A DNA stretch of 64,000 nt, taken from positions 117,041 to 181,040 of the forward strand of contig NMRA01000044.1 in NCBI GenBank assembly GCA_002633005.1. The letters are read 5' to 3'. The notes beneath the pieces were generated by a model. That model was not told where the DNA came from, made no database searches, and saw only the letters and a program-made list of their open reading frames with translations. This DNA is from Phoronis australis. Lineage: Eukaryota; Phoronida; Phoronidae. Made by a program: the position numbers and the translations under genes. Shown in pieces: positions 49,252-62,000 of the stretch; position 1 is the first letter of the stretch; every line of letters begins with the position of its first letter.

Positions 49252-52200
49252 TTAAGATGCATCAAGTTTTCTCAACAAAACACACCAGTTTCCCTTATCA
49301 TAATACTGGTGTTCGATCACTACATTTGGAACTCTCCGGCAAATCTCCTCCAATTCTCCTTCTCTGAACACATGATAAAAGCGATGAAACACTTGCTTAT
49401 TATTCACTTCAGCATTTTCATTGTCCGTTTTCTTTTTCTGGGATGACTTCATGTGCCATGGAACAAGTAAATCTGGTTTGGCAAACTGGGTTCTATTTAC
49501 GTGTACAGGGAGACACCTAGTGTCGGTTTGTACTTTCATAGCACCTTGCTCAACTGCTTCATTAGAAATGGTCACTGCTTTCTTATTTGTGACTTCAAAG
49601 AACTCATCACCTCTGCACTGATAACCAGCCTTTGGATTACAGGAACTGTTTGGTGCTTTCTGGGTACTTAGTGATGCATCGTTGGAAGTGACCATTGCAT
49701 TGTGGGAAGAGTTAGTTCCTTCCTGAGGAGACACAGTTCTAAATTCTCCAGATAAATCTTTCTTGGCCTCACTTGGACTTAATACACCTTTCACTTCAGT
49801 TGCTGAAATATTGAGTTCCTTTTTCTCCTTCAAATAATTTGATTTTACTCTATGTAGTTCTTGCTCCAGTGCCCAGACGTAAATTAAAATTTGGCCACCA
49901 GGGCAAGTGATACGGACAAGTTCTTCAATGGCTTCCTGTCTTCTCACCTGAAAAATATTCAAAATGTTATTGAGAATTAAATAAATGAGCACATAAAAAG
50001 CGTGCTAAGCACAAAGCAATGATATTTTGAGAGACGTTTAGTGCTGCTGAAATTGTGAAACCAGCTGCAATAGGGTTCAGTCGGGTTGGGCAAAGCTTTC
50101 CTACATTATAAGTTCCCAGGCAGTCGTTTGGCTATCATGAGTTCTCTTGATTGACACTTTTTTAACATCCAGATAACCAAAGGAGTTATCAATATTGTTC
50201 CAAATTTTTGTGCACACTCTTGATATTTTTTTAACAATACTGACTGAAAGCACTTTTCAAATTGAATAAGCAATCAACCGACGTTCTCTAAAAATATTAA
50301 TTATGTGATGTACCTCTGTCGACAAATGGTGAATGACTGCAATACACAAGCACACGTCAACACAGTCAGATCTGAGAGGAGTCTGAAGCACGTCTGCTAC
50401 ACAGATGTTAAACGCCCTCTGTTGACAGATGTTGGCTAAATTTTGACTCCGCTCACAGCCAAGCTGAAATGGGAAGGCAAGTGTGGTGAAAAAATTATAA
50501 TAAACAACCAAATGACATGAGAAGATTGTGTTCACATAACAAGAAAACATTCAATGACAAGCACTGACATCTACCCACTCTGTGCATCTCGAATCCGTGG
50601 AAAACATTTAAGGGGTGCTCACTTTTTCAAACATTTCCATAAAGTGTGAAAAACACTATGAGTGAATATAAAATTGAGTCTTCAGTGTGCAGTGCTAGTC
50701 ATAAGAAACATGTCTATAACAGTACTAGAATTGCCGCTATGGGTCATACACTATGCTGGAGCCATGCGAAAATAGGCAGGTGCTGTCTTCTCCTTTAAAA
50801 AAAAACAGCTGTCAAATTTTACGATACTGAACGGAGATGACTATGTTATGCTTCCATGAAGTCGAAAAAAGGCTGCAAGGAAATAGATAGAATTTGAAAA
50901 GTTGGATTTCGTTACCAACTAGTAAGTTAAATATACTTTAGAAACATGGGAACAGGGTGAAAATGAAGACGTATACTTCAAAGAATTCTATAGAGCAACA
51001 AGAAATCTTCTCAACCAGAAACATTGAAAATATTTAGAAAAGATACCTGGCACTAGATGCATTGCAGTGTTGTGGGCCTTCTTTAATTAACTGTGGCTTT
51101 GCTGCCATATTTCACGTAAGTATTTAGGCGCTTAGTGAAGCTGTTTCCAAATTTGGAATTAAGACCAGGTCTTGCTTTGTGAAACACTTGAGTAAAACCC
51201 CTGGGGACCATTCATATTGACAAGGTGCCCAAAGGCGTGGACCAAGAATTGTTAGAGAACCCCTATTACAGGTGCCAGGTCTGATAATTCCCACCCCCTT
51301 TCGTGGGAAAGATTTTTCTGCAGGAAGACAGCCAGTGCCCTTTTGCAGGGCTGAGGCCAATGCAGTGGGCCTTTTGCAGGGACGAAATGGAAATTTAGGG
51401 GCCTATTGGACCCTGCACAGGTCCCACAAAGCTTGCAGAAAAAGCACCGCCTACCCACAATTTTTGGTACATGCCTGACGGTACCTTGCCAATATGAGTG
51501 ATCGCCCGGGAGTAAAACCTAGGGACAATTGTTTAAATTGTTATGTCACTGAAATTAGACTTATCCAGTCACAAAATGGTGAACACTGACATTCAATTTC
51601 ACATTTAACAATTAAATACACTTAAAGAAAGGACAAAAACGAAACAAAACCAGTTTGTTTAAGACATGCAGTCTGCACCTGTAATAGAAGCTTAATAGGT
51701 GCTTATGTTAATATGCAAACACTTTAGGTAAAAATTTGTCAGAAACTTGTGTATGTAAAAAAGCATTACTTCGGACATTCGCACAAAGACTTAAACAGGA
51801 GTACATAATGTAAGGAAATAATAAGTGCTATTTTCATTTTTGGAGTTGTCACTGTTACCTCATAAAGTTGCTTGTTTACTCCAAGGTATTTTCCATTGCC
51901 ACAGCCAATATCAGCCAGCAGCGCCCCCTGTGGCTGTTGTTTTAAAAACTCCACAATACGAGGCCATGGTGTATGACGAGTGTCACTGAAGTGGCCAGCT
52001 ATTTCATCATAAACCTGAAATACAGCACGTCCGTAACGCAGTCTTTACATTGATTTGTTTAAAAAATTTTCTCCATTTTTCATTGTCTGGTTCTCATAAA
52101 ATTTCTTTCAACGGATTATTTATTGCGACGATTATATGCAAGTTGATTTGGACAATAATCATTTGATTTCAATTATGTGACAAATCTTCATCAGTTATTT

Positions 52201-55200
52201 CAAAAGGCCTGATAAACACCATACTACACTAGTACTAGTACCGTGTTCACAGCAACTTTATAAAACACTTGCCTTTCGTCAAAAGAGAATAAATTCCAAT
52301 TTAGACTACTTACTGCCATACATCTGGTCAAATAATTGTTCCCTACTCATATTTGAAGTGATTTCATGACTTCAGAAGAACTGATAGCTTATTAATGCCA
52401 GGGGCCATCGGGTCATACCAACATATTGTGCCTCATCTCAAGCAGCCGCGAGTCAACAGTTATTTCACAACACTTCCGATTAGACAATTTTATGAAGGCA
52501 GGTGGTATACATCAAAAGTTGGTGGTTTTATAATGGCTCTAACCAGTGGCTTTAACCAGTGCTGAAGTGTCCTAACCTTATGTACATGATCTGCCTCTAA
52601 CTTGACTGCCTCCACACTTGAGCTTGGCAAGGATGCTTGTGGTGGCAGACTCAACTTTTGAGAATCACAGAATTCTGGAAAGGCTTAAAAATAAATTAGA
52701 ACTAATTTTAAAAAAATTGCAGGTGGTCTGGTACACGTTGTACCAGACGTGCGCACGTCTAATAAGTTGACAAGTTGGATTACACAATGACAGAAATCAT
52801 CAATTAACCTGAGTCGGCATCTTTTTGAACATTACTGTGAGTACATATGAAAAATAAGCAACCAAGTAACCAAACAAATACAAGTAAAAAGCATTGCTGG
52901 AATATCTTGTTACTGTTATGAAGCTGGTGCTGTATTGTTTTGCAATCTGTTTTATGAACAAGATAATTTTCCCATTATAACTATACAACTTCCAAAAAAT
53001 GCAAAAACTAAAAATCTAGGGAAAACCAACCACAGTCACAGGGCGTTCCACGAACTTTTCGAAACGTAAATGACGTCCGGGTTCCCCTTTCAAGCAAAGT
53101 CTGCACTTCACCACCAGAAGCGTCATCCTGGATATTTTCATCATCGCTACCATGACTATGAACATTGTCGTTATTAGCTCTGCACTTTTTGGCAAAACTC
53201 ATTGGAACGACGTCAGACTTCCGTGGTGTTATTCCATGGGTCCATAAATAACGAGAAGCCTGGGTCATTATAACAAGGCATCGGCTAGGAATGGGAACAG
53301 GGATGTGTTGACCATCTGGGTTTTTAAAGTCCATCACAACCTGAAACAATCGACAAGAAGTAATAATTACAAACAATGAATTTTAAAAAACATATAAGAA
53401 GTGAATGTGCCTAGGTAAATGTATGAACACAGCACTAAGTTAGAAAAAACTAAATCTAGTCCTCTGGAACCTGATATTTTGCATCTCCAAAAGAATTACA
53501 ATCTCACTTTAACCAGTCGTACAGAAAAGACACAGTAAGCTGTGACTGAGGTCATGTTATATCTTCTCAGAGAAATTTCAAGAAAGTGTTACCTGAGAGC
53601 CCAGTGCCAGGGACAGTATGACATCGTTGAAGGCAGAGTGAGTGTCAATATGAGGTGGTATACCTAGAACAAAACAACGTCACATAAACATGGCTTAAAT
53701 TACTGATAACTTGACCAAAGATAAAAATACTATGGCAGCGTCATAGAGAGAAGGGCGTGGAGATAAAATTGATTAAGTATGCGCTCACACCTTCACTAAT
53801 AATTTTACCTTCCTACACCCATGTACAAGAACATAAGAGATGATATTCCTAACTCCTTTGATTAATGATCTATTTTCAGTACACGATCATACCCACAGTG
53901 GTTCACGGGTTCCATCAAACCCCTCCTTGAGGAAGCAAGAATCAAATACAAGCCCAAGGACACTCTAATGATATAAATCGCCAAACAGAATCATATCTTA
54001 ATTATGCCATGATACTATTCACTAAATAATTTCACACATCAGGCAGATACACCAGGTGGATAACTTACTATAGGTTCTTTTCCACACAGACAAAAATTGA
54101 CGTTCCTGTGAACGTTTTCGAATCATCTCATCAGCATCCATTCACAAATTAATGTTCTGTAGTTTGGGTAAGATTCTCTTGACGACAAAAAAGTTCGTAA
54201 TCATTGCACATGAATACGGATAATTCTATCACAGGACATTTCTTACAATATAGTATATTGAGACCCAGCCAGCCAAACAGACTCATTGACCTTCAGGTGT
54301 GAATGCTGATGACAAGATCCGAAAATGTTCATACTATTAAGCAAGTCAATTTCCATCTGTGTGAAATCGAACTTTATCCACTTCGGCCCGAATAAACTAG
54401 TAAAGACTCACATTAAGTAGTGTTGTGAAGAAAGCCATTGCTTGTGCAGTGTGTTAACAAATGATGATAACAAGTGTATTGTGAAAATAAATAGTAACAG
54501 GATGTACATAAAACAAAATGAGGGTGATCAAAACAAGCTTATCCGTTACTGTTACTTCAAAATGAAGGTGATCAAAACAAGCTTATCAGTGACTGTTACT
54601 CCAGTATCCATGCAACCTTTCAAGCAAACTGTCTACATGTAGCAGTCTGGACAAAAAGCAAGCATACAATGACAAAAATTTTGTTTATTTCATTCACATT
54701 AAGTTGCAAGCATACCTTGGCCAGGTAAGTATTCATTCACAGTCAGCTGGTCAGGAATTTCTGTAATATGACCCTCATCCAACAGTCTTGACAACAGGGG
54801 GCGACACATATCTGGTACCTTCTGCTCCAGGGGTTTGCTGATGTCAATGTTGTTGATGTCATACATGAACTCATACCCATAATGCTTCACTCTGCGATGC
54901 CTCATGGAACCTGCAGCTTCAGACCAGTCAATGACTTTCAATAGGGCAAGTTCTTCTTCATGACTTATGAAGTCTTCCAATAAGACCAGTCCAGGTGGCA
55001 GGAAACTGGGACTTCCAGAATTGGTTCTTGTGTCAGGAACTGTTACATGTAAAAAGCAAAATAAACATTACAAGCAATTAAAGGATTATAATAAATCAAG
55101 TCTCCAAAAAAGAAAATCCAAAATTTTTCAATGTAAGAAGTTTACAGACTATTCCTTTGCCAGACACTTGTCAACTAAATGAATGGGATAGCTCTTTAAA

Positions 55201-58200
55201 ACTACGTTGATCACAAGATCATAAACCTAAATGTCAAAAAATCTCTTATAATTTGTAAGCTTGAAAAACTAACTGCATTCTGAGAAATTAAGATGAGGAA
55301 AAAAGCATAATTGGTGGTGGTCTTTACCCGGACTCATTTTGAGACCTATGCTCATCGAATAAAAAACATCTGCCCATATCAACTTCAGTCAAAATTTCTT
55401 GCTTTATCAAAAAAACTGCCAAGGCATGTACACAAGGGAAAGTATGGTTTGAAACATCATGATTTGCTAAGCGATGAGTAAAAAATTCTGCACATGTTGT
55501 TCAGGTGGATGTTCTTTCTTGAAAAAGTGTATGAGCAACTATAAAATACACTACCGACTCATCCACGAAAGAATCATCAAAAGGTATTTCACCATATCGA
55601 CGATTGTGAGGCATGCAGGCAGTCGGCGATTTTCGCCCTGGGATTTCAGCACAATTTTCTGTAATATGATCATAATTTAGCAGCAAACTGATAGCAATGC
55701 ACCACGATTTTGTAAAAAGTCTTTCATAGATTACAGATACGTCACAGAGCGTAAATATAATGAATCTCAGCTTCCCATTTCACCCGTTTCGGAGACCTGG
55801 TTTCAACGGCCTTGGGTTATAATAAGCGCCCCCCCTGAAACGAACTTTTCTAAGCGCCCTGGGCAGTTATTACGTCGAATACGGTAACATATATAGTTCC
55901 CTAGTGCACCACTAACTTTAGTCCCACAAGTGCATTCCACAACGCACGCTCACGTAACAGGGCTTGGAATGGCCAATGACAAAAAAGAGGAAACTTTTCA
56001 AGGTTATAGCATTCCCCATATAAACAGGCTTGTGTGATATAAATATTTTTCTGTTGTAAAATTAAACTGAGGTAAATGTTTTTGTATAAACAAAGCCAAA
56101 ATAATGATACAAAAAAGAGGAAACTGGAATCAAATAAGAGGAAATCGAAACCAAAAAAAGCGAAAATCCTCTTAAAAGAGGAAAATTCCAAGCCCTGAAG
56201 CAAATGCAAACATACAATGACTTTACCTGACTTTACATATGAGAGATAAAACTTGACTCCTTTAGTTGACAGTTCACTGGGACAGTCTAAGAGCCTGCTA
56301 TGGATGCCACCAGCAGCATTCTTAGCTTCTTCGACAGTTGAATACTCAACAAACGCGTAGGGCTTAAGAGGAGGCATGTGAACTCTAGTGACAGTGCCAT
56401 ACTTCTTGAATATATCACGGACCTCTTCACACTTTACGTTGTTTGCCAATCCAGCATTTGCAACAAACAAAACCTGTAAAACATTTAAAGTTAATTACAA
56501 AAACTCAAACTGCGTTTCACCAAACACTCCTAGGACCTCTTTAAAATGTTCATTGTAACCCAAATGCGCTGTTTTCAAGGGTATTTTTGCTACAGTATTT
56601 GAACATTTTCTTGGGATTTGGATTCTTGTGTGACATGCAGTCAGAAAATGCTGGAACATATTTACTTTTGGCTTGAATTTTGTGAGTACCATCTTCAAAC
56701 CATTTTAAAATAATTTGTCAAAGATAACAGAACCCCAAAAATTTTTCAAATTTCATAAGTGCCAATTTCAACTCGAGTATGATCTGTCTAATATCAAAAT
56801 GTCAAGCGCTGCATTGACTTGAGACACGTATGTTTTCAGCTTTGAATTGGCGATCTCAGATCTTACCCAGCTTCCCAGTTGTGACTTGCCAGTGTTTTCT
56901 TAGAGTCGGACACCATACATAGTAACATAGCATAGAAGTAGAAGCGCCTAACTAAAAGCTTGGATCTTGAACACAAAGCCTAAACAAAAGTTGACCCAAA
57001 CCCTTAAACTAAACCTCATTCCTAACCTTGGCCCTTATGGGGTAGTTTGAACTGAATAAATTATATTTGACCCTTTTGAAGCAGTTTAACATTGAGAAAG
57101 CCTTAAAATAATCTTAAGTGCTTTAAACCACCAAGTTTACACCAAAACACCAAAAAAACAACCCACCAGTTGATCAGTTGTCAAATTAGAACTTCCACAA
57201 ACATATCTGTCGATGAGTTAATTAGCTGATCTCCAGTTACGAGCATTTATTGCTTAATACATACTACCTAAAACAACCAATCACAGCACTAGTCGGCCTC
57301 CATAGTGTGAAGTGTGAAAAATCGACAAATATTGCTGCTCATTTTCCCTTGGCTTATGGTATAGTAAAGAATGTAGAGGCATTGTATTTGTGGCGGTTGT
57401 GACAACTTGGTATTTGACCAGGCTGTGACTCTGTTCATGCTTCTGCGGGACATCCAATCACAGGCGTCCGCAGCTTCTGATAGTCCCCAATACACTACAT
57501 ATAGATACCACAAGGTATGACACTTCGGACTAGAAATTCCACGGGTGCTTCACTTCAGCCGTCCATAGCAAACACAAAACTCAATAAAGTTACATAAAAC
57601 AGAGGTTAAACAAACTGTGAGGAATTTTTCTTTCTCCCAATACCATTTACGGTATCCTGCTCCGCCGAGTTTGCAAGAAATTCACGGTCAAAGCACAAAA
57701 ATGTTCCCAAAAAAGCCCACGCATCGACCCTCCTTGGACGGTTCGAGGTCAAGGACGGTACGGAATTATCCGATGAGTTACGGATGTACGGCAATTGCCC
57801 GTTCATCACGGAAGCTTGCGAATAGTCTTGGAGTTATCGATGTTGTGACACTCCGTGACAAATCGGCAGTTGTCGTACCGTCTTTGACCTCGAACTATCC
57901 AAGGAGGCTCCATGCGTGGGCTTTTTGGGAACATTTTTGTGCTTTGACCGCGAATTTCTTGCTAACTCGGTGGAGCAGGATACCGTAAATGGTATTGGGA
58001 GAAAGAAAAATTCCTCACGGTTTGTTGAACCTCTGTTTTATGTAACTTTATTGAGTTTTGTGTTTGCTATGGACGGCTGAAGTGAAGCACCCGTGAATTT
58101 CTAGTTCGAAGTGTCATAACTTGTAGTACTATATAGTGTATTGGGGACGATCAGAAGCTAAGGACGCCTGTGCATCCAATAAGCATGGATGTGGCACATG

Positions 58201-58822
58201 TACATGAAAGCCCATGTATTTTAAATGGCTGTAGCTGATGGCAGTGTTGGTGAACCCCACTAGACCTAGGCCGGGCCAGGTGAACGCGGTCAGTGCTAGT
58301 GTTGTGCCTCTCTATATCACTTGCCAGGTGGCAATTGGTCCTTGGATGCTTTGCTCTCACATGTTCAACCCAGATTTTGGGAACTGAAAAAGTTTGATAA
58401 CGTGAGTTTTTGTTCAAGTTGGAAGGAATTAAATGCATCGACGACCTCCTAAGGCTAAGGTGTCCCCCTATGCGCAAATGGTATTTATAACAACGTGACT
58501 TTGATGGTTTAGTCAGAGAGAAGCATAATTCGTCGAATATGAAGCGCCTATAGGAGCTCCACCAGTAGGACGGTGGTCACTGGCAATGTCTAAGACAGTC
58601 TAGTCTAGGTCTCGGCGAAATTTTCTACATTACTCTGTAATTGATAGCAAACAGTCATCGCATTTACTTGGAAAATCTAAATAGAAAATATCGCACCCTA
58701 GTTGGCGTCTCTTGTGTCTGAATTCCATCGTGTTTCAACAATGTATGCCTGCTTCTGGCTTGCTTTTTTAATGCTTTTCTGTCAACCTTAGACAACCTGG
58801 CCTGAACACAGGGCGCAGACAT
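49252..58822 (-). CDS. ALKBH8: ALKBH8: tRNA wobble-uridine methyltransferase/hydroxylase
   Basis: Nine exons join in frame: 58822-58697, 56473-56227, 55039-54716, 53663-53593, 53340-53031, 52683-52577, 52014-51859, 50463-50314, 49947-49252 (728 residues; human 664). The N-terminal basic helix has [11 protein letters not shown]. An RRM (~43-122) has [13 protein letters not shown]. The AlkB 2OG-Fe(II) domain (~140-355) has [12 protein letters not shown]237-x-D239, H291 in YLWTHGI, and R344/R350 in [13 protein letters not shown]. It is followed by the Cys cluster TPCDC. The Trm9-like methyltransferase (~396-560) has [11 protein letters not shown] and [10 protein letters not shown]. The C-terminus keeps [10 protein letters not shown] and [15 protein letters not shown]. 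The enzyme forms mcm5U and its hydroxylated form at tRNA wobble positions together with TRMT112. All iron ligands are present. The start at 58822 gives the best N-terminus; an in-frame ATG at 58837 is an alternative. Confidence 0.93.
50464..51858 (-). other. ALKBH8 intron 7
   Basis: It carries MITE family A copy 2 (51199-51509). Confidence 0.65.
51190..51518. mobile_element. MITE family A, copy 2, with 9-bp target duplication
   Basis: The element 51199-51509 has terminal inverted repeats CCCTGGGGACCATTCATATT and (reversed) CCGGGCGATCACTCATATTG. It is flanked by identical GAGTAAAAC on both sides (51190-51198, 51510-51518). The interior matches copy 1 at 38379-38661. It is non-coding. Confidence 0.85.
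52721..52765 (-). repeat. fragment of the SINE family, inverted
   Basis: TTGCAGGTGGTCTGGTACAC and GTTGTACCAGACG match, in reverse complement, the 3' part of the SINE at 47810-48004. It lies in ALKBH8 intron 5. Confidence 0.6.
53664..54715 (-). other. ALKBH8 intron 3
   Basis: It contains a 44-bp tandem duplication at 54515-54602. Nothing else was recognised. Confidence 0.55.
54515..54602. repeat. 44-bp tandem duplication
   Basis: Two 44-base units beginning AAAATGAGGGTGATC / AAAATGAAGGTGATC, head to tail, with about four differences. Confidence 0.85.
55040..56226 (-). other. ALKBH8 intron 2
   Basis: It carries the hAT-like MITE at 55958-56197. Confidence 0.6.
55958..56197. mobile_element. 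hAT-like MITE with CAGGGCTTGGAAT termini
   Basis: The 240-base element begins CAGGGCTTGGAATGGCC and ends in the reverse complement of CAGGGCTTGGAATTTTCC. Its purine-rich interior repeats AAGAGGAAA. A clear 8-base target duplication was not seen. It sits only 29 bases from the donor of ALKBH8 exon 2. Confidence 0.65.
56474..58696 (-). other. ALKBH8 intron 1
   Basis: It contains the large fold-back element at 57459-58172. Confidence 0.65.
57451..58180. mobile_element. fold-back DNA transposon with perfect 8-bp target duplication
   Basis: The 714-base element 57459-58172 is almost entirely an inverted repeat, with arms of about 330-350 bases and high identity, around a centre near 57815. Both ends start CACAGGCGTCC. 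It is flanked by identical CATCCAAT (57451-57458 and 58173-58180). An 8-base duplication is the rule for hAT-superfamily insertion. The apparent ORFs inside are mirror images of each other and not genes. Confidence 0.9.
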
Positions 58823-59018
58823 TTTAAACTCTCGCATCCAAAAATAATTTTTACAGATAATCCAGATATTTTTGTTTAATATAAGCAATCTTGCACAGAG
58901 TGGACACATTTAATCAAATTAATAGTGTAAAATCTATACCTAATTTTATACAAAGAATCTTCAATAACGAACGACTACAAAAAAGAGTTTACATCCGGGA
59001 CCCTGAGTAAAACCAAAA
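58823..59018. promoter_or_regulatory. bidirectional promoter of ALKBH8 and THOC2
   Basis: Only 196 bases separate the divergent ATG codons, so both 5' UTRs and a shared core promoter must lie here. No TATA box is evident. Confidence 0.65.
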
Positions 59019-62000
59019 ATGGCCACCGTGTGTGTGAGTCTCGATCACTGCAAAAGTTGGGATAAAGTTGGCCGGCCCGAGTTGTAAGTGTAAAAGTTTT
59101 CCTTTAATATGTTATTGATACATGCGCAGGTGTATGTTGCGATAGAACTGGGTATGATCACGATTTGAAAATGATGACCGGTTTTATGAAAATCTCTTCT
59201 CGGTTCACTCTCTCAATCTCATCTCTACCTAGCCAACCAGCTAGCCGTGTATGAAGACTATCGTCAAAATACACCTAGGTACCACTGTGTGTGTTTCTTC
59301 CTTAGACCCCGAAATCGCACACATCCCCAGGGTAGTTCTGCTCATCACCTCGCCATGAAACTTGTATCAACATGCAAAGCTAAAGACCGGACGGGGTGCA
59401 TGCAAAATCTGGGAATCAACCGACACTCAGCTTGCCCATTACAGCCGTTTAAGTGAAAAACAATGCAATAAACATCATTTTCTTGGGTAACTCTCCGCCT
59501 TTCCTAACAATGATAAGTATGTCGTCGTTTTGAAAGCAGTACGCTCGTGTCACGCGCACGCGCCATTTCCTAAATTTTGCGACATCTCTTGGGAGATGAT
59601 GATAGCTTGGCCTTGGCAGCAGCAAAATTTCTTCTGAATTTCGGTATCAAAATTCTATAAACTTATAAGAAAGTGAAACCAGTTCAGAATTTGTTGTGAC
59701 GTGTATGCAACCTCGTGAAAGAAGAACAGTTGATTGAAGGATCGGTGAAAAAAGAAACTGGCCAATAGATGGCGCAATATTTCATGGCACCTTAAGCCAT
59801 CGCTAAAGATTGCTGCACAACTTTAGCAGCAGAATAACGGTAGAACGCCATTTTTTCCAACTACGTCAAATAATTTAGTTTACTCAAGGAAGACTAGTTT
59901 TTAATGGCACTAATTTTGTGTCAGATTTTATCTTACCACTTGTTACCCACATCGGTGCAAAGCTGTATATTTAGTATACAGCTTTGTACCAAGGTTAATC
60001 TCTACCTGGCTTACTAGTAGCAGTTAGCCATTACAGTTCTTACAGCCTAAGCAAAGCTGAAGCGAAGGGCTTGTCTTGTCAGTGAATGGTGAAATGGACA
60101 TAAACCAAAAGAATGCGAGGAAAACTCTTGTTCTGTGTGTCAGTACTTACCAAATCAATTTCCCTTGACTGCAAACGATTGCCTTTTTTTACCTTTCTCT
60201 AACAATAATGAGTCAAATTGTCTGTAATCGTCTGACATCATGTAGTGAGCCGTATGCCAGCCAATCAGCAAACAGAATGTTTCAGTTCACGAGTTCACAA
60301 AGATGCAAATGGGAGTGTCAAGCCAATAGTAAAAAGACGAATCTTCGAGTGAATGAATTCTTTCGTAGGCTTAATTTCTGTAGAGTTATTTTCACAGTAT
60401 TATTTGTGCAGAAAAATGTGTTCACGCAATTTCAGTTTCAACATGTGCAGGTTAATTAATATTTAATATAAAGTTCAAGTGTGATATTTTCTGTTCGCTT
60501 GACTCTTCACCATTTTCATTTTTAACCTACTTGTGAACTCATGAACTAAAGCATTCACTGGGCTCATTGGTTGGCATGCGGGTCGCTTCATGACGTCATT
60601 GGGCCAAAAGCTTAAAAGTGGAAGATGGCAGACGATTTAATGTGTCGTTAGAGAAAGGCAAATAGAGGTGAATTGTAACCGGGTAGGACCGTTACAGTTT
60701 CCTAAAGATGTCGAGGGGATTCAGTTTGGTTAGTACTATCAGCATCTGAATAAGTATTTTCCTCCCATTCATTTGGTTTATGTCCATTTCAAAATTTGGG
60801 GAAAAAGTATCGATGATCCGTCAGCTCTGTCCGTGCAGGCAAAAATTAACCAAGGTAAAATTGGAAATGAAATTGATGTAGGTGAAAACTACACTGTTCC
60901 TTGAGTAAACCAACTTTGCTACCTGTGCAAAAACAATGCCATTTTTATTCTGCAGTGAAATTAATGCAGCAAACACTTGCGTCAACTTTGAGCGCCATGA
61001 AATAGAGTAACATCTTTTGGCCAGTTTCTATTTTTCCTGATTGTTCAATCCACTGTTTGCATGTTTGTACATAATTCACAACAAACTTCCATAATAAGTG
61101 GTTTCACGTTATCAAACCTAACTTTTCTTTGTTGCAAAAGCGAGAGAGTGTTGTTTCTGAATGAGGTTGATCAGGTTGTGTTTTTAAATAACCATAAATT
61201 GCATCAGTACATGGTAGTTGTCATTTGAATATTAGAGTTGCAAAAACTTTCGCACAGTTGCTTGCTACGTTTTGATGTAAATTTCGTGGTGAAATGACCG
61301 CAAGTGGATTTGGATTGGACTTGAGAAGCAAGCTTTGCTTAAATTACAAACATAAATTCCTAGCTGTGTTTTGATGTTATGTCATTCTTGGGTATCTGGC
61401 TGGCTTTGCATGACCTTGATGTGCCTGTTAAAGGTAGCTTATCTATGACTGGCGGCAGTGTTGTAAAAGGAGCCAGTTATTGGTTTCACTGTTCATGCTA
61501 GTAATCATTGTTTTTGGTTCGCCGGGGGATATTTGCTGAATTTGCTGGCTTCTCACTTCAGACATCTTGTTTATTTCATGTTCAGCTCTTGGCAACAAGT
61601 TTTGGCTACCAGGGAATTTTGCCAGGTCGTGTTTGACAAGTTGACATTATGCTAAATGTAGAAATAGTTCCCAAATTTTAGACACTCCAATGATATCAAA
61701 TCAGTGTTTAAGATGAGATTTAACCATGCAGTAGAATTTGTGGCTTTTAAGATCCTACGCATCTATGTTATCTTAATTGCCTTTACAAAAGAGTAAACAT
61801 CTATCATTTTACAACCACCCATTTCATAATGTTGAATCATGGTTTTGCGCTTAATTTTGTCGCACTTTCCTCCCCAAATATAGTGAAAAAACAGTCGAAC
61901 CCTGATCTTGGCTTTCAATTTAATGACCAAAACTCAAAGTGGGACTCTAGCCAACTATCATTGTGATGCTCAATTTCCTCTTCTGAATTGCAGTATCAAG

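Noticed and set aside
49421-49621. + strand ORF
   Set aside because: Antisense to the last exon of ALKBH8.
57606-57988. Two opposed ORFs of 67 and 123 codons
   Set aside because: They lie in the arms of the fold-back transposon and mirror each other.
60700-60740. Alternative THOC2 first exon (MSRGFSL)
   Set aside because: The exon at 59019-59083 matches the THOC2 N-terminus and joins exon 2 in frame, while this one has no homology.
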